DNA from: a bacterium
Lineage (GTDB): Bacteria; Desulfobacterota; Binatia; DP-6
Length of the DNA: 64,000 nt
Assembly: GCA_026129405.1 (NCBI GenBank)
Contig: JAHCID010000008.1
Coordinates: forward strand, 179,446-243,445
Direction of reading: 5' to 3'
Below are positions 34,331 to 42,576 of the stretch, in pieces. Under the pieces are notes generated by a model. That model ran no database searches. It was given only the letters and a program-made list of their open reading frames with translations, and was not told the DNA's origin. The position numbers and the translations under genes are program-made. The stretch's first letter is position 1. Each line of letters starts with the position of its first letter.

Positions 34331-36924
34331 CAGGCTGCGACCTCCTGCGAGGCCGGCAGCGCCACGGGGGCCGTGCCGTCCTCGAGCGACAGCTGGCCGC
34401 CCTCGATGAAGATGCGACTGTCGGCCTGGCGCCACACCTCCGGCTGGTGGGCGATGAAGAGGCACCTGGTGAACTGCCCGAGCCGCATCGCGTGCCGGAG
34501 CATCGCGATGTAGGCGTCGGCGTTCTCGGGCGAGAGCGCGCCGGCGGTCTCGTCCCGCCAGAGCGTGCGCATCGCGTAGCCGCTCCGCTCGGCGTTGTAG
34601 ATGGCGATCCCGAGCCGCAGGGCCTCCTCGATCAGGACCATCTCGCCGCCCGAGCCGCGCCCGCCCGCGCGATCGGCCTCCGCGTCGAGAATCCGAATCT
34701 CGAAGACCTCCTTCATCTTCTTCCGGTCCTTCGTCGGGACCGTCGTCTCGATGGACAGCTGGAACCGGCCCCAGCCGGCCACCATCAGCAGATTGTTCGC
34801 GTGCGCCTGTACCGCGGGGCCGGCGTTCGCGATCTCCAGGGCCTGCACGCCGTCGCGGCCGAGGGCGCGCTCGAGGAGCGTCAGGTCGGCGATGTCCGTC
34901 GTCAGCGCGGCCTCGCGCTCGACGGCCGCCGCGAGGTCGCCGGCGATGTCCCCGAGCCCCTCGCGCTCGCCGCTGAGGCGCGCCAGCTGCTGCGTCGTCT
35001 CCTGCCGCGCGGTCTCCGCGTGGCGCAGCGCCGCCGCCTCCTCCCGCTCGCGCTGCTCTGCCGTGGTGGCGGCGGCCTGCTCCGCGGTCGTGGCGATCAC
35101 GGGATGCTCGGCCAGCTCCGTTGCCGCGCGCTCCGCGTCGATGCGCGCCGCCGTGGCCGCCGCCTCGGTCTCGGCGAGCACCGCGCGGGCGCTCGTCGCC
35201 TCGGGGAGCCGTGCGGCCACGCGGGCGAGCTCCGCCTGCGTGGCCTCCAGGGCCTCGCGCGCGGTGCGGGCCTGCTCCTCGAGCGCGACGCGCTTCGCGC
35301 GCTGCGCGGTCAGGCTGTCCCGCACGGCCGCGCCGTCGGCGACGATCGTCGCCAACGCTGCAGTGAGGGGCTCCACCGTCGCCGCGGTGTCGCGCTGCGC
35401 CTGGCGTCGCGCGAGATCGGCGCTCGCCGTGGCGATCGCCTCTTGCAGCCGCGAGCGCTGCCCCGTGAGGTCGGAGAGCGTCGTGCGGTGCGCGCGCAGC
35501 GCGTCTCCGGCCGGCGTGCCGTCGACGGCCGGCGGCAGCGTCGCGAGCTCGGCCTCGATCGCCTGCAGCGTGTCGCTGGCGGCGCGCGCCTCAGCGGTGA
35601 GGGGGCACGCGGCGCACTCCGGCACCCCGGGGATGCGATCGAGCAGCGTCCGGCGCGGGGCGAAGTCGGCGCGGCGCTCGGCCAGCCGGAGGCGCTTCGT
35701 CTTCGTGTCGAGCTCGGCGTCGGCGGCCGCTTCCAGCGTCGCCGTGCGCGCATCGTGCTCGTCGATCGCGGTCTTCAGGCGGGCCAGTTCCGCCTGCTTG
35801 GCGGCCAGATCCCGCTCCGCCGCGTCGACGCCTGCCGCAGCGGCCGCGGCCGCGCGCGCCTTCTCCAGCTCGCCCTTCACCCGCTGGTGATCGGTGAGCA
35901 GCTGCGTGCGGCGCGCGTCGAGGCGCGCGATCTCTTCGGCGACCGGGGCGACGTCGTCGACCGCGCGCTCCGCCGCGAGGCGCGTCTCGACGTCGGGCAG
36001 CGCGGCTGCGGCCGAGAGAATCGCCTCCTCTTCGGCCAGCGTGGCCCGGAGCGTCGTGAGGCGGCCGTCCAGCGCGGTGGCCCGCGCGGTCGCTTCGTCG
36101 CGCGTGCGCGCGAAGCGCTGGCGCTCGTCGACCCGCGCCCGGGCCTTCGCATCGACGCGCGCGAGCGTGTCGCGCGCGAGGCCCAGGGCCGCGACGGCGC
36201 CCTCGTGCTCCCGGCGCGCCTCGCCGAGCGCCGCGTCGCGCGCGACGAGCGTCGTCTCGATCGTGGAGACCTCGCCGAGGAGCGCCGTCGCGCGGTCCCG
36301 CCGGCGTTCCGCGTCGGCCTTCTTCGTCCGGACGCGCTCCAGCTCGGGGAGCATCGCGTCCGACGTCTTGCCCGTGAGCACGGCCAGCGGCTGCGTGCTG
36401 GTGCCGAGCATCGCCATGAACGTGTCCTTGGCGTCGGCCTTTTTCTTCCGCAGCAGGCTGCCGTCGCCGCCCTGGCACGCGAAGACGCTGGCCATGAAGA
36501 CGCGCTCGTCGGGCAGGATCGCCTTGATGGCAGCGCGGAAGTCGTTCACGAGCGGCCCGGCGATCGGCGTCCACGTCTCGTCGTCGAGCCTCCAGAGATA
36601 CGCCTCGGTCTTCCCCTTGCCGCCGTCGAACTGCGGGTCGGCCTGGACGCGCGTCCGATACACGACGCCGTCGACCTCGAAGACGAGCTCGGAGAACGCA
36701 TCCCGTACGCCCGGCGCGATGTGGTCGATGAACGCCTCGTCGTAGGACGGGAACTTGAGGAAGGTCGACGCCGGGCCGGTCAGCTCGAGGAAGGTCGTCT
36801 TGCCCTTCCCGTTGCGACCGACGAGGCAGTGAAGCCCGTCGCCGAGCCGGTCGAAGTCGAGGCTCGCTTCCAGCTGGCGCCACGGCGCGGCGATGCCCCG
36901 GAAGCGGATCGAGTGCAGGATCAT
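34330..36924 (-). CDS. SbcC/Rad50-like ATPase subunit
   Basis: 864 residues. N-terminal Walker A GRNGKGKTT (36-44), long coiled coils, a zinc hook CAAC near residue 437, then a C-terminal lobe with ABC signature SGGEM near 757, Walker B LWRDE near 789 and switch His in FIAHQPE. This is a full SMC/Rad50-type plan, shorter than E. coli SbcC. With the SbcD-like nuclease three genes upstream it should process DNA ends or hairpins during phage replication or recombination. Confidence 0.85.
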   Translation of the reverse strand: MILHSIRFRGIAAPWRQLEASLDFDRLGDGLHCLVGRNGKGKTTFLELTGPASTFLKFPSYDEAFIDHIAPGVRDAFSELVFEVDGVVYRTRVQADPQFDGGKGKTEAYLWRLDDETWTPIAGPLVNDFRAAIKAILPDERVFMASVFACQGGDGSLLRKKKADAKDTFMAMLGTSTQPLAVLTGKTSDAMLPELERVRTKKADAERRRDRATALLGEVSTIETTLVARDAALGEARREHEGAVAALGLARDTLARVDAKARARVDERQRFARTRDEATARATALDGRLTTLRATLAEEEAILSAAAALPDVETRLAAERAVDDVAPVAEEIARLDARRTQLLTDHQRVKGELEKARAAAAAAAGVDAAERDLAAKQAELARLKTAIDEHDARTATLEAAADAELDTKTKRLRLAERRADFAPRRTLLDRIPGVPECAACPLTAEARAASDTLQAIEAELATLPPAVDGTPAGDALRAHRTTLSDLTGQRSRLQEAIATASADLARRQAQRDTAATVEPLTAALATIVADGAAVRDSLTAQRAKRVALEEQARTAREALEATQAELARVAARLPEATSARAVLAETEAAATAARIDAERAATELAEHPVIATTAEQAAATTAEQREREEAAALRHAETARQETTQQLARLSGEREGLGDIAGDLAAAVEREAALTTDIADLTLLERALGRDGVQALEIANAGPAVQAHANNLLMVAGWGRFQLSIETTVPTKDRKKMKEVFEIRILDAEADRAGGRGSGGEMVLIEEALRLGIAIYNAERSGYAMRTLWRDETAGALSPENADAYIAMLRHAMRLGQFTRCLFIAHQPEVWRQADSRIFIEGGQLSLEDGTAPVALPASQEVAA

Positions 36925-37202
36925 CGGTCACCTCGTGCGATCGCCAGCGCCTGCTGCACGGCGATCACGGCTTCCCCGCCGAGCCCGTCCTCGGGACGCC
37001 ACCCGTCGGCGGCCATGATCTCTTCGGCGCCGAGGATCGCGCCGAACATGAAGGGCGCGGCGAGAATCAGGTGGGCGTTCGCGGCCAGCACCGCGCGCGG
37101 CGCGGCCATGTCCTGGGTGATGAGCACCTTGCCGGCCTGGACGGCGATCCCGGAGCGCGTGAGGCGCCAGGGCGGCGGGATGAAGGGCGGGAGGACCATC
37201 AT
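36921..37202 (-). CDS. Hypothetical protein between SbcD and SbcC
   Basis: 93 residues with two ATG codons at the start. Beta-rich first half (LTRSGIAVQAGKVLITQDMA), then a small hydrophobic helix and an acidic region. Overlaps SbcD and SbcC genes by 4 bp each, so it is co-translated with the nuclease complex and might be an accessory factor. No family recognised. Confidence 0.5.
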   Translation of the reverse strand: MMVLPPFIPPPWRLTRSGIAVQAGKVLITQDMAAPRAVLAANAHLILAAPFMFGAILGAEEIMAADGWRPEDGLGGEAVIAVQQALAIARGDR

Positions 37203-38371
37203 GCCGCGGCCTTCGCCTCGATCCGCGGGAGCCACCGCAGCGCACGCTCGCGCTGCTCGGGCGCCGGGCCGGTCTCGCCGAGGCTGTCCCACCAGGCGTT
37301 CACCTTGTCGGCGGTGGTGCGCGCCGTGCGGATCTCTTCGGAGCGCGTCCGCACCGTCGGCACGATGCTGCGATCGACCTGGACGTCGACGGCGAGCGCC
37401 CCGAACTCGGCCTCCAGGTCCGCGACGGGGCAGGTCGACCACGCCTCTTCGGGGATGGCGACGCGCACGCGGACCTCGGCGCCGTCGAGCGCGGCGGCAT
37501 CGACGTCGTCGCGCTCCCAACCCCAGGTGCCGTCGGGCGTCTGCGCCCACTTCGCGTCGACGGTGACGAAGCGACGCGCGGGCGTGAGGCGGCGATGGAC
37601 GAGCGGCGGCATACCCGCCTCGACATCGACGATCAGGTAGCCCTTCTCGTCGGTCTCATCGAACTTCGACCGGTTCGGCGAGCCGGCGCTCCAGATGCCG
37701 GGGGCGTACTCCTGCCCCATGTGGATGTGGTTCGTCGATGCGAAGTCGCAGCCGAGGGCCTGCAGCACCGCGACGGGCAGCTCGATCTCGCCCCCGGGTG
37801 CCAGGACCTCGCCGCCAGCGAGCACCGAGCCCTCGATCGCGGCGTGTCCGGAGAACACGACCGGCATGCCGCGGCGGTGCGCGATCTCGACCTCCGCCTT
37901 CCAGCCCTCGAAGAGCGTACGGATGGCATGCTGGATCGCGGCGAGCTGCTCGTCGATCGTGCCCGCGGCGCCCGCGAGCGCGAGCCAGTCCATCTTGTGG
38001 GGGTAGGGGAAGGCGAGCACCCGGACGCCGGCAAGCTCGACGCTGCCTGGGCGGTCGAAGAGGTGGATCGGGTGCTTCCCCTTCAGCTTCCCGATGCGAT
38101 CGAGATCGCCGGCCGCGTCGTGGTTCCCGTAGAGCACGACGACGGGCGCCGTCTCGGCGAGGTAGAGGAACCAGTCGTCGAGCGCGTTGCGCTCGAGTGT
38201 CGTCTGCCGGTGCGGCACGGTGGTGCCCGCGAGGTCGCCGTCGACGGACCACAGCTGCACGCCCTGGGCGCGGCCGTCGTCGGCGACCCAGTAGGCGCAA
38301 CGCTTCGTGTCCTCGAAGCGCGGCCCTTCGGTGAGGTGGATGTCCCCCGTCTTGCCGATGCGGACCGGCAT
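37199..38371 (-). CDS. SbcD/Mre11-like exonuclease subunit
   Basis: 390 residues. Metallophosphoesterase motifs in order: TGDIHL (DxH), a possible GD in VDGDLAG, LYGNHDAAGD (GNHD), VFSGHAAI (GH) and STNHIHMGQ (HxH). The C-terminal 130 residues form the capping/SbcC-binding region, ending in WDSLGETG-like helices. Together with the SbcC-like ATPase it forms an ATP-dependent DNA-end nuclease encoded by the element. Confidence 0.82.
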   Translation of the reverse strand: MPVRIGKTGDIHLTEGPRFEDTKRCAYWVADDGRAQGVQLWSVDGDLAGTTVPHRQTTLERNALDDWFLYLAETAPVVVLYGNHDAAGDLDRIGKLKGKHPIHLFDRPGSVELAGVRVLAFPYPHKMDWLALAGAAGTIDEQLAAIQHAIRTLFEGWKAEVEIAHRRGMPVVFSGHAAIEGSVLAGGEVLAPGGEIELPVAVLQALGCDFASTNHIHMGQEYAPGIWSAGSPNRSKFDETDEKGYLIVDVEAGMPPLVHRRLTPARRFVTVDAKWAQTPDGTWGWERDDVDAAALDGAEVRVRVAIPEEAWSTCPVADLEAEFGALAVDVQVDRSIVPTVRTRSEEIRTARTTADKVNAWWDSLGETGPAPEQRERALRWLPRIEAKAAA

Positions 38372-38589
38372 CAGCGCGCCCCCTCGTCGTGCGACTCGGT
38401 CGCGGGGACCTCTTCGATGGCCAGCGGGTTGGTCGGCTTCTCCGCGAAGAGCACGATCGTCATCTCGCTGCCGTCCGCCGTCTCGATGACGAGACGGCGG
38501 CGCACGTACGGCCCGAAGGTGGTGTGCGACGTGATGAGCGCTTCGGCGCGCACGGCGATTACGCCGTGGACCTGGAGCTGCCCGGTCAT
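38371..38589 (-). CDS. Small beta-rich phage-type protein
   Basis: 72 residues: VHGVIAVRAEALITSHTTFG, VRRRLVIETADGSEMTIVLF. The alternating strands would fit an OB-like barrel, but there is no sequence signature. Its ATG overlaps the upstream stop by 1 bp and its stop overlaps SbcD by 1 bp. Confidence 0.45.
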   Translation of the reverse strand: MTGQLQVHGVIAVRAEALITSHTTFGPYVRRRLVIETADGSEMTIVLFAEKPTNPLAIEEVPATESHDEGAR

Positions 38590-39716
38590 CAGAACGGCTC
38601 CCCGCTGAGCGGTGCCGCGTCGCGCGCGCGCTTCAGCACCGTGTCGAAGAGCGCCTTCGGGATGCCGCGGCTCATGTCGACCTGATGGGCCTCGAGCAGC
38701 CACGCGCGGACCTGCGTCGCGGTGTGCCCGGCCGCCGTGAACGCCTGGGTGAACTGCTTGCGCTGGTCGGCGTTGATGATGTCGGCGAGCGGCGACGACG
38801 TCTTCGTGGCGCCGGTGGGCTGCTCCTCCGCGCCGCGCGGGGCGTCGCCCTTCGTGCCATCGGTGCCCGCGCGCCTCGGTGTCTCCTCGCCGACCTCCAT
38901 GAGGAGCCCGAGCGCGCTCGACATCTGCACGACCGCGTGGACCTTCCCCCGCTTCACCGATTTGCGCCGGATGTTGTGGTGCTCCTCGGGGATGTTCGGG
39001 TTCTCGACGCGCCCGCAGTCCTGGTCCGCGACACTCTTGTCCGTCGCCTCGAACTGCGCGCCGCAGCCGCCCTTGTTCCTGTTGCAGTACCAGCCCTTCT
39101 CGCCGGTCACGCGGTCGGGGTACTTGCTCCGTATGATCGCGGGCTCGTTGCACTCGGGGCAGGTGCGCTCGTCCTTGCGGTAGCGGAACTGCTCTTCGAG
39201 GCTGTTGCAGCTGCCGATTCCGATGGAGACCACGCGCCCGGTGGCGAGCGACACGAGATCGATCTCGTCCTCGAAGTGCAGGAACGCCTTCTCGCCGTTG
39301 AGGCCCCACTGCTCGACGCGCGTGATGTTGCGCGGTCGGGGGTAGACCCGGAAGAAGTTGCACAGCTTGTCGGCGCCGTCCGTGTAGAGCTGGATGGCCT
39401 TCGAGCCGGGAAACGGGGGGCCGTAGTCCTTCCCGAGCCCGTACCGCAGGTGCCTCCGTACGAACTCCTTCAGCTGCTCCAGGCGAACGCTCACGCCGTC
39501 GAGGTCGAGCGGCGCCGTCGTCGCGGCGTCGAGTATGTCATCGACGGACGGCAGCTGGGGCTGCACCATCTCCGGCACGGCGGGCCGCCCGCCTTCGGCC
39601 GTCACGGCTTCCTCCGCGCGACCACCGGCCGCGGCATGGTCTCGAGGGCGACGTCGGTGCGGGACTCGGGCCTCGGTCGTCGTCGTAGCGGGGTCCTGGC
39701 GCCGGGGCTGACTCAT
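38589..39716 (-). CDS. Zinc-ribbon phage recombination protein (annealing-type, putative)
   Basis: 375 residues. Central region LRYGLGKDYGPPFPGSKAIQL and FFRVYPRP, then a four-Cys zinc ribbon (CPECNEPAII, WYCNRNKGGCGAQF) followed by VENPNIPEEHHNIRRKSVKR. This layout occurs in many uncharacterised phage proteins found beside nucleases and SSB genes, thought to be single-strand annealing or replication-mediator proteins. The C-terminal 100 residues hold a small helical domain. The family assignment rests on pattern recall only. Confidence 0.5.
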   Translation of the reverse strand: MSQPRRQDPATTTTEARVPHRRRPRDHAAAGGRAEEAVTAEGGRPAVPEMVQPQLPSVDDILDAATTAPLDLDGVSVRLEQLKEFVRRHLRYGLGKDYGPPFPGSKAIQLYTDGADKLCNFFRVYPRPRNITRVEQWGLNGEKAFLHFEDEIDLVSLATGRVVSIGIGSCNSLEEQFRYRKDERTCPECNEPAIIRSKYPDRVTGEKGWYCNRNKGGCGAQFEATDKSVADQDCGRVENPNIPEEHHNIRRKSVKRGKVHAVVQMSSALGLLMEVGEETPRRAGTDGTKGDAPRGAEEQPTGATKTSSPLADIINADQRKQFTQAFTAAGHTATQVRAWLLEAHQVDMSRGIPKALFDTVLKRARDAAPLSGEPF

Positions 39717-39728
39717 GGCGATTCTCCT

Positions 39729-39929
39729 TCAGGCCGCGAGGCCACGGGCTTTGCGGCACGGCGGGCAGATGGTGAACGTCAGCCCGAGGCACTCGAGGTC
39801 GGCGCAGGGGAAGTCCCGCTGGCAGCAGACGCAGGAGTGGTCCTCGGGTGCGGTGGTGAGCAGGGGCACCGCCGGCGGCGGCAGCGCGGCCCGGTACTGG
39901 ACGGCGTCGAGGAGGCCGAGCGGGTTCAT
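39729..39929 (-). CDS. Small zinc-binding phage-type protein
   Basis: 66 residues with CVCCQRDFPCADLEC and CPPCRK, enough Cys for one or two zinc ions. ATG overlaps the previous stop by 4 bp. Function unknown. Confidence 0.45.
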   Translation of the reverse strand: MNPLGLLDAVQYRAALPPPAVPLLTTAPEDHSCVCCQRDFPCADLECLGLTFTICPPCRKARGLAA

Positions 39930-39991
39930 GCGGCCCCCCGGGTCCCGTCCCGCAGGGTCGTGCGCGCCTCGGTGAGCTCGAGGTCGCTCAT
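39926..39991 (-). CDS. 21-aa ORF
   Basis: MSDLELTEARTTLRDGTRGA plus one Ala; overlaps both neighbours by 4 bp (ATGA), which is the only reason to believe it is translated, perhaps as a coupling peptide. Confidence 0.3.
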   Translation of the reverse strand: MSDLELTEARTTLRDGTRGAA

Positions 39992-40251
39992 CGGCGCACC
40001 TGCTCGATCTGCGCCCACGTCGGCAGCGCACCCTCGGGGAAGACGCCGACGAGTCCGGCGCTGCTCTCCTTGAGGATCGAGTCGAGCGGAACGGCAGTCC
40101 CGGTACCGGCGCGTGCGACGAACGCCCGGAGCTGGTCCTGCGTCCCCGGCGTCGATCCCGGCACCCACGCGACGACCGGCACTGCGACGCCGACGACGGC
40201 AGCGCCGTCCCGCGCCACGAGGCCCGCCCACCATCCCCCGCCCGGGATCAC
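39988..40251 (-). CDS. Hypothetical phage-type protein
   Basis: 87 residues from a GTG overlapping the previous stop by 4 bp: GGGWWAGLVARDGAAVVGVA, VPVVAWVPGSTPGTQDQ, LKESSAGLVGVFPEG. No family recognised. Confidence 0.4.
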   Translation of the reverse strand: MIPGGGWWAGLVARDGAAVVGVAVPVVAWVPGSTPGTQDQLRAFVARAGTGTAVPLDSILKESSAGLVGVFPEGALPTWAQIEQVRR

Positions 40252-40529
40252 CGGCAGCTCCGTCCCGAGCGGCCGCAGCCGTCGATGTAGACGCACACGC
40301 CGTCGTCGAACCCGACGAACGTGCAGCGCGTCCGACCCTTCCGGTCGACCAGGGCGCCGACGATCTCGCCGGCGGGGCTCGTCGCCAAGGCCATGTGCAG
40401 GCCCCGGATCCGAGTCTCGCGTCGGGTCGTGACGATCAGGCCGACCGTGGGCTGTTCCACGATCGCGGCGAGGGGCCGCGGCTGCTGCGCGAGGGCGAGC
40501 GCCACGGCGGCGGCGAGGAGGGTGTCCAT
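40248..40529 (-). CDS. Hypothetical phage-type protein, first of the early operon
   Basis: 93 residues; hydrophobic N-terminus (LLAAAVALALAQ) that could be a signal or anchor, then a beta-rich domain with three Cys (TRCTFVGFDDGVCVYIDGCG). First gene of the long overlapping minus-strand operon that runs to 32723; the 62 bp before it, shared with the divergent gene at 40592, must hold the operon promoter. Confidence 0.45.
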   Translation of the reverse strand: MDTLLAAAVALALAQQPRPLAAIVEQPTVGLIVTTRRETRIRGLHMALATSPAGEIVGALVDRKGRTRCTFVGFDDGVCVYIDGCGRSGRSCR

Positions 40530-40591
40530 CAGGCGAACTCCTTGACGGGCGGGGTGGCGGGCTGGGTGGCGAGCATGGTAGCCACCTTCGC

Positions 40592-41551
40592 ATGGCGCTG
40601 GTGGCCTGCCCGGACTGCAGGACGGAGGTCTCGGATCTCGCGGCCGCGTGCGTGAAGTGCGGCCGACCGATGCGCCGAGTCGCGGGCCCCGGCTTCGCGA
40701 AGCGCGGCACTGCCGGAAACGTCCTCGCCGCGATTGCGAGCTTTCTGCTGCCCGGACTTGGGCAGCTGGCGCAGGGACGATTCCTCGCCGGGTTCGTCGC
40801 ATTCCTTGCGGCTGCGGTCGTGTGGGTAGGCACCCTCGGCACGCTCGGATGGGTTGTCCACCTGATCGCAGCGCTCGAGGCCGCGCAGTGGCGGGGTGGA
40901 CCGACCGCGGTCGAGCGGCTGGTCGGCGGGGGTGAGCACGCCCCAAGCGACGGCAGCCCCGGACTGAACCGCCTCGATCAGCGCATCACGCGCTGGGAGC
41001 GGCACCTCCTGGCGGGCGACTGGCGCGCCCCAGCGCTCGGCCACTGGCTGCTCGCGGCGATGATCGTCGCGGTGTTCATGGCGGTCGGCGAGAGCGCGAG
41101 GTGGCTCACGGCGTCCGCGAACACCGTCCTCGTGCGGATCGGCTACTCGATATACTTCGCCGTTCCCACGCTTCGTGTGGGCGGCGTCCTTCTGGGCGCC
41201 GGATACTTCATCTGGGCGTTCCGACGCGCGAACCGTGCTGCAGGCGTCGTCGTTCTTGCGGTACTGCTCCTCGCGGGGTGCTTCCCGCGCTACGTCCCCG
41301 GGCCGCCCCTCGCCGACCGCGAGCGCGCGGTCTATGCCAACAACAACCCGATCGATCAGGTGCAGCGCGGCATGACCACGCGCGACGTCGAGCGGATCAT
41401 GGGCCCGCCGTCCGCCGTCCAGATGCCGATGAACAACACCGGCGCCGTGTGGCGCTACCGCGGCCGCGGTCGGATCACCGTGAAGAGCCAGGCCCCCTTC
41501 ACGCTGCCCGAGGTGATCGGCGTCGAGGACGACCCGGACGAGCGGGGCTGA
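40592..41551 (+). CDS. Zinc ribbon - membrane - BamE/SmpA-like fusion protein
   Basis: 319 residues. A zinc ribbon (CPDCRTE, CVKCGRP) at 6-26, a TM2-like hydrophobic block (44-98, with LLPGLGQLAQGRFLAG), further helices at 150-166 and 185-228, then a lipobox-like LLAGC at 226-230 followed by a BamE/SmpA-type fold (PIDQVQRGMTTRDVERIMGP). The last part looks like a small outer-membrane lipoprotein fused to a membrane protein; no in-frame start sits directly before the lipobox. Downstream lies a second BamE-like copy. Confidence 0.55.
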   Translation: MALVACPDCRTEVSDLAAACVKCGRPMRRVAGPGFAKRGTAGNVLAAIASFLLPGLGQLAQGRFLAGFVAFLAAAVVWVGTLGTLGWVVHLIAALEAAQWRGGPTAVERLVGGGEHAPSDGSPGLNRLDQRITRWERHLLAGDWRAPALGHWLLAAMIVAVFMAVGESARWLTASANTVLVRIGYSIYFAVPTLRVGGVLLGAGYFIWAFRRANRAAGVVVLAVLLLAGCFPRYVPGPPLADRERAVYANNNPIDQVQRGMTTRDVERIMGPPSAVQMPMNNTGAVWRYRGRGRITVKSQAPFTLPEVIGVEDDPDERG

Positions 41552-41892
41552 ATGCGCGCGGTCTTTCTGCTGCTCGTGCTGGTCGGCTGCGGCGTCCCGC
41601 CCGTCACGCCGATCCCGGCTGCCTACATGCAGGGCACCGACCCGGCGCCGCTCTCCGCGTTCAGCAGGGAATGAACCAGGCCGGCGTGCAGGCGCTGCTC
41701 GGCCAGCCCGACCAGGTCGACACCGACACGGACTGGAAGCTCGCCGCCGCGGCCTTCTACCCGGGGCCCGACATGTGGCGACTGGTCTACCGTTACCGCG
41801 GGAAGGGCCGGGTGGTCTTCGCGGGCGGCGTTCGGACCGCCGACGGCCGCGTCGTTGGGGTCGAGGAAGACGCGACCGAGCTGCAGCAGTAG
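41552..41892 (+). pseudogene. BamE/SmpA-like lipoprotein with a one-base frameshift
   Basis: An ATG at 41552 starts a lipoprotein signal (RAVFLLLVLVGCG) that ends at a stop at 41674. The BamE-like core (VQQGMNQAGVQALLGQPDQV) is in another frame and runs to 41892. Adding one G in TCCGCG-TTCAGC near 41,660 would join SA to VQQGMNQ and give a complete protein of about 113 residues. Tandem paralog of the C-terminal domain of the preceding gene. An internal ATG at 41671 could still give the core without signal. Confidence 0.5.
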
Positions 41893-41894
41893 CG

Positions 41895-42125
41895 TCACCG
41901 GCCGCCCGCCTTCCCGTCGGCGATGACCTCGTAGAGCGCCAGCCGCGCCCGGACGAGTTCGTCGAGCAACGTGCCGACCGGCACGTCTTCGCCGCTGGCG
42001 GCCATCAGGTGCCCGCGCAGCTTGCGGAGCCGTCCGTTGAAACCGCTCGGCACGCGGTAGTTCGCGCTCACCGTGCGCTCCGGATCCTCGTCGCCACGCT
42101 GCTTGCTGCTCGCCACGGTCGCCAC
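41895..42125 (-). CDS. Small basic protein, possible phage regulator
   Basis: 76 residues from a GTG: NYRVPSGFNGRLRKLRGHLM then a helical, acidic second half. The position, divergent from a YdaS-like repressor with 86 bp between, is that of a phage immunity or early-control gene. No family recognised. Confidence 0.4.
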   Translation of the reverse strand: MATVASSKQRGDEDPERTVSANYRVPSGFNGRLRKLRGHLMAASGEDVPVGTLLDELVRARLALYEVIADGKAGGR

Positions 42126-42211
42126 AACTACACACGCGACGGCAGGGTGTCAAGAGTGACAGTCGATGACGTGCAATTGCTATCGCAAGTCGGCTCTGCT
42201 ACCTCGAATTC

Positions 42212-42478
42212 ATGAACGAGGTTGGATCACCGAACGCGGTGGCGCTCGCCATCCGGACGATGGGCGGCATCACGCAGGCGATCGTGAAGACGGGGATCAG
42301 CGAGGCCACCTGGCACCGCTGGCGGCGCGCTGGGCGGATCGCGGATCCCGAAGCGGTCTTCCTCGTCGAGGACTTGACCGGCATTCCCGGCCGGCAGCTC
42401 GCCGGGATGCGAGTGGTTCAGGGCGGCGCGCCGACGCCCAAAAGGGGGAAGCGCGGCGCTTCCCAGAACTCGCCGTAG
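42212..42478 (+). CDS. YdaS/Cro-like phage repressor
   Basis: 88 residues. NAVALAIRTMGGITQAIVK and ISEATWHRWRRAGRIADPEA form a helix-turn-helix of YdaS/Cro type, followed by DLTGIPGRQLAGM. Likely binds the 86-bp divergent intergenic region. Its last ten codons read through the probable right boundary of the element into the interrupted PadR gene. Confidence 0.65.
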   Translation: MNEVGSPNAVALAIRTMGGITQAIVKTGISEATWHRWRRAGRIADPEAVFLVEDLTGIPGRQLAGMRVVQGGAPTPKRGKRGASQNSP

Positions 42479-42576
42479 AGGGCGTCGAACTCGGACTTCA
42501 GCTGATACCCGTGGATGCCGTCGCTGCGCGCCGAGATCAGGCCAAGGACCGCGTACTGCACCGCATCGGTCGCCAT
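42418..42576 (-). pseudogene. PadR-family regulator, 5' remnant
   Basis: ATG at 42576 with a strong purine ribosome site (gagagggggg). Residues 1-39 (QYAVLGLISARSDGIHGYQL, KSEFDALYGEFWE) are the start of a PadR winged helix. After GEFWE (about 42,470) similarity stops and the frame ends 13 codons later inside element DNA. The rest of the gene was not found beside the left boundary. The intact PadR upstream of the paralogous exporter (48308) shows the expected original arrangement. Confidence 0.65.

Larger units (their letters stand above)
26101..42470. mobile_element. Phage-derived integrated element or prophage remnant
   Basis: Bounded on the left by the exporter ATPase (ends at 26000 upstream) and on the right by a PadR gene whose 5' part survives. 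Inside are many small overlapping ORFs of phage type, DUF6527-like protein, HNH endonuclease, SbcC/SbcD-like pair, zinc-ribbon annealing-type protein, YdaS-like repressor, tRNA-Thr, toxin-antitoxin and a STAND NTPase. No integrase, terminase, portal, capsid or tail gene was found, so it is a remnant or a satellite-like early region. No clear direct repeats were found at the ends; the boundaries are approximate (left 26.04-26.24 kb, right about 42.47 kb). Confidence 0.7.

Noticed and set aside
34312..37566. 1084-codon open frame on the plus strand
   Set aside because: Antisense to the SbcC-like gene; Arg/Leu-rich low-information sequence.
41671..41892. Independent gene starting at the ATG at 41671
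   Set aside because: Possible, but the residues before the ATG in that frame (VQQG) belong to the BamE fold, so a frameshifted lipoprotein is the better explanation.
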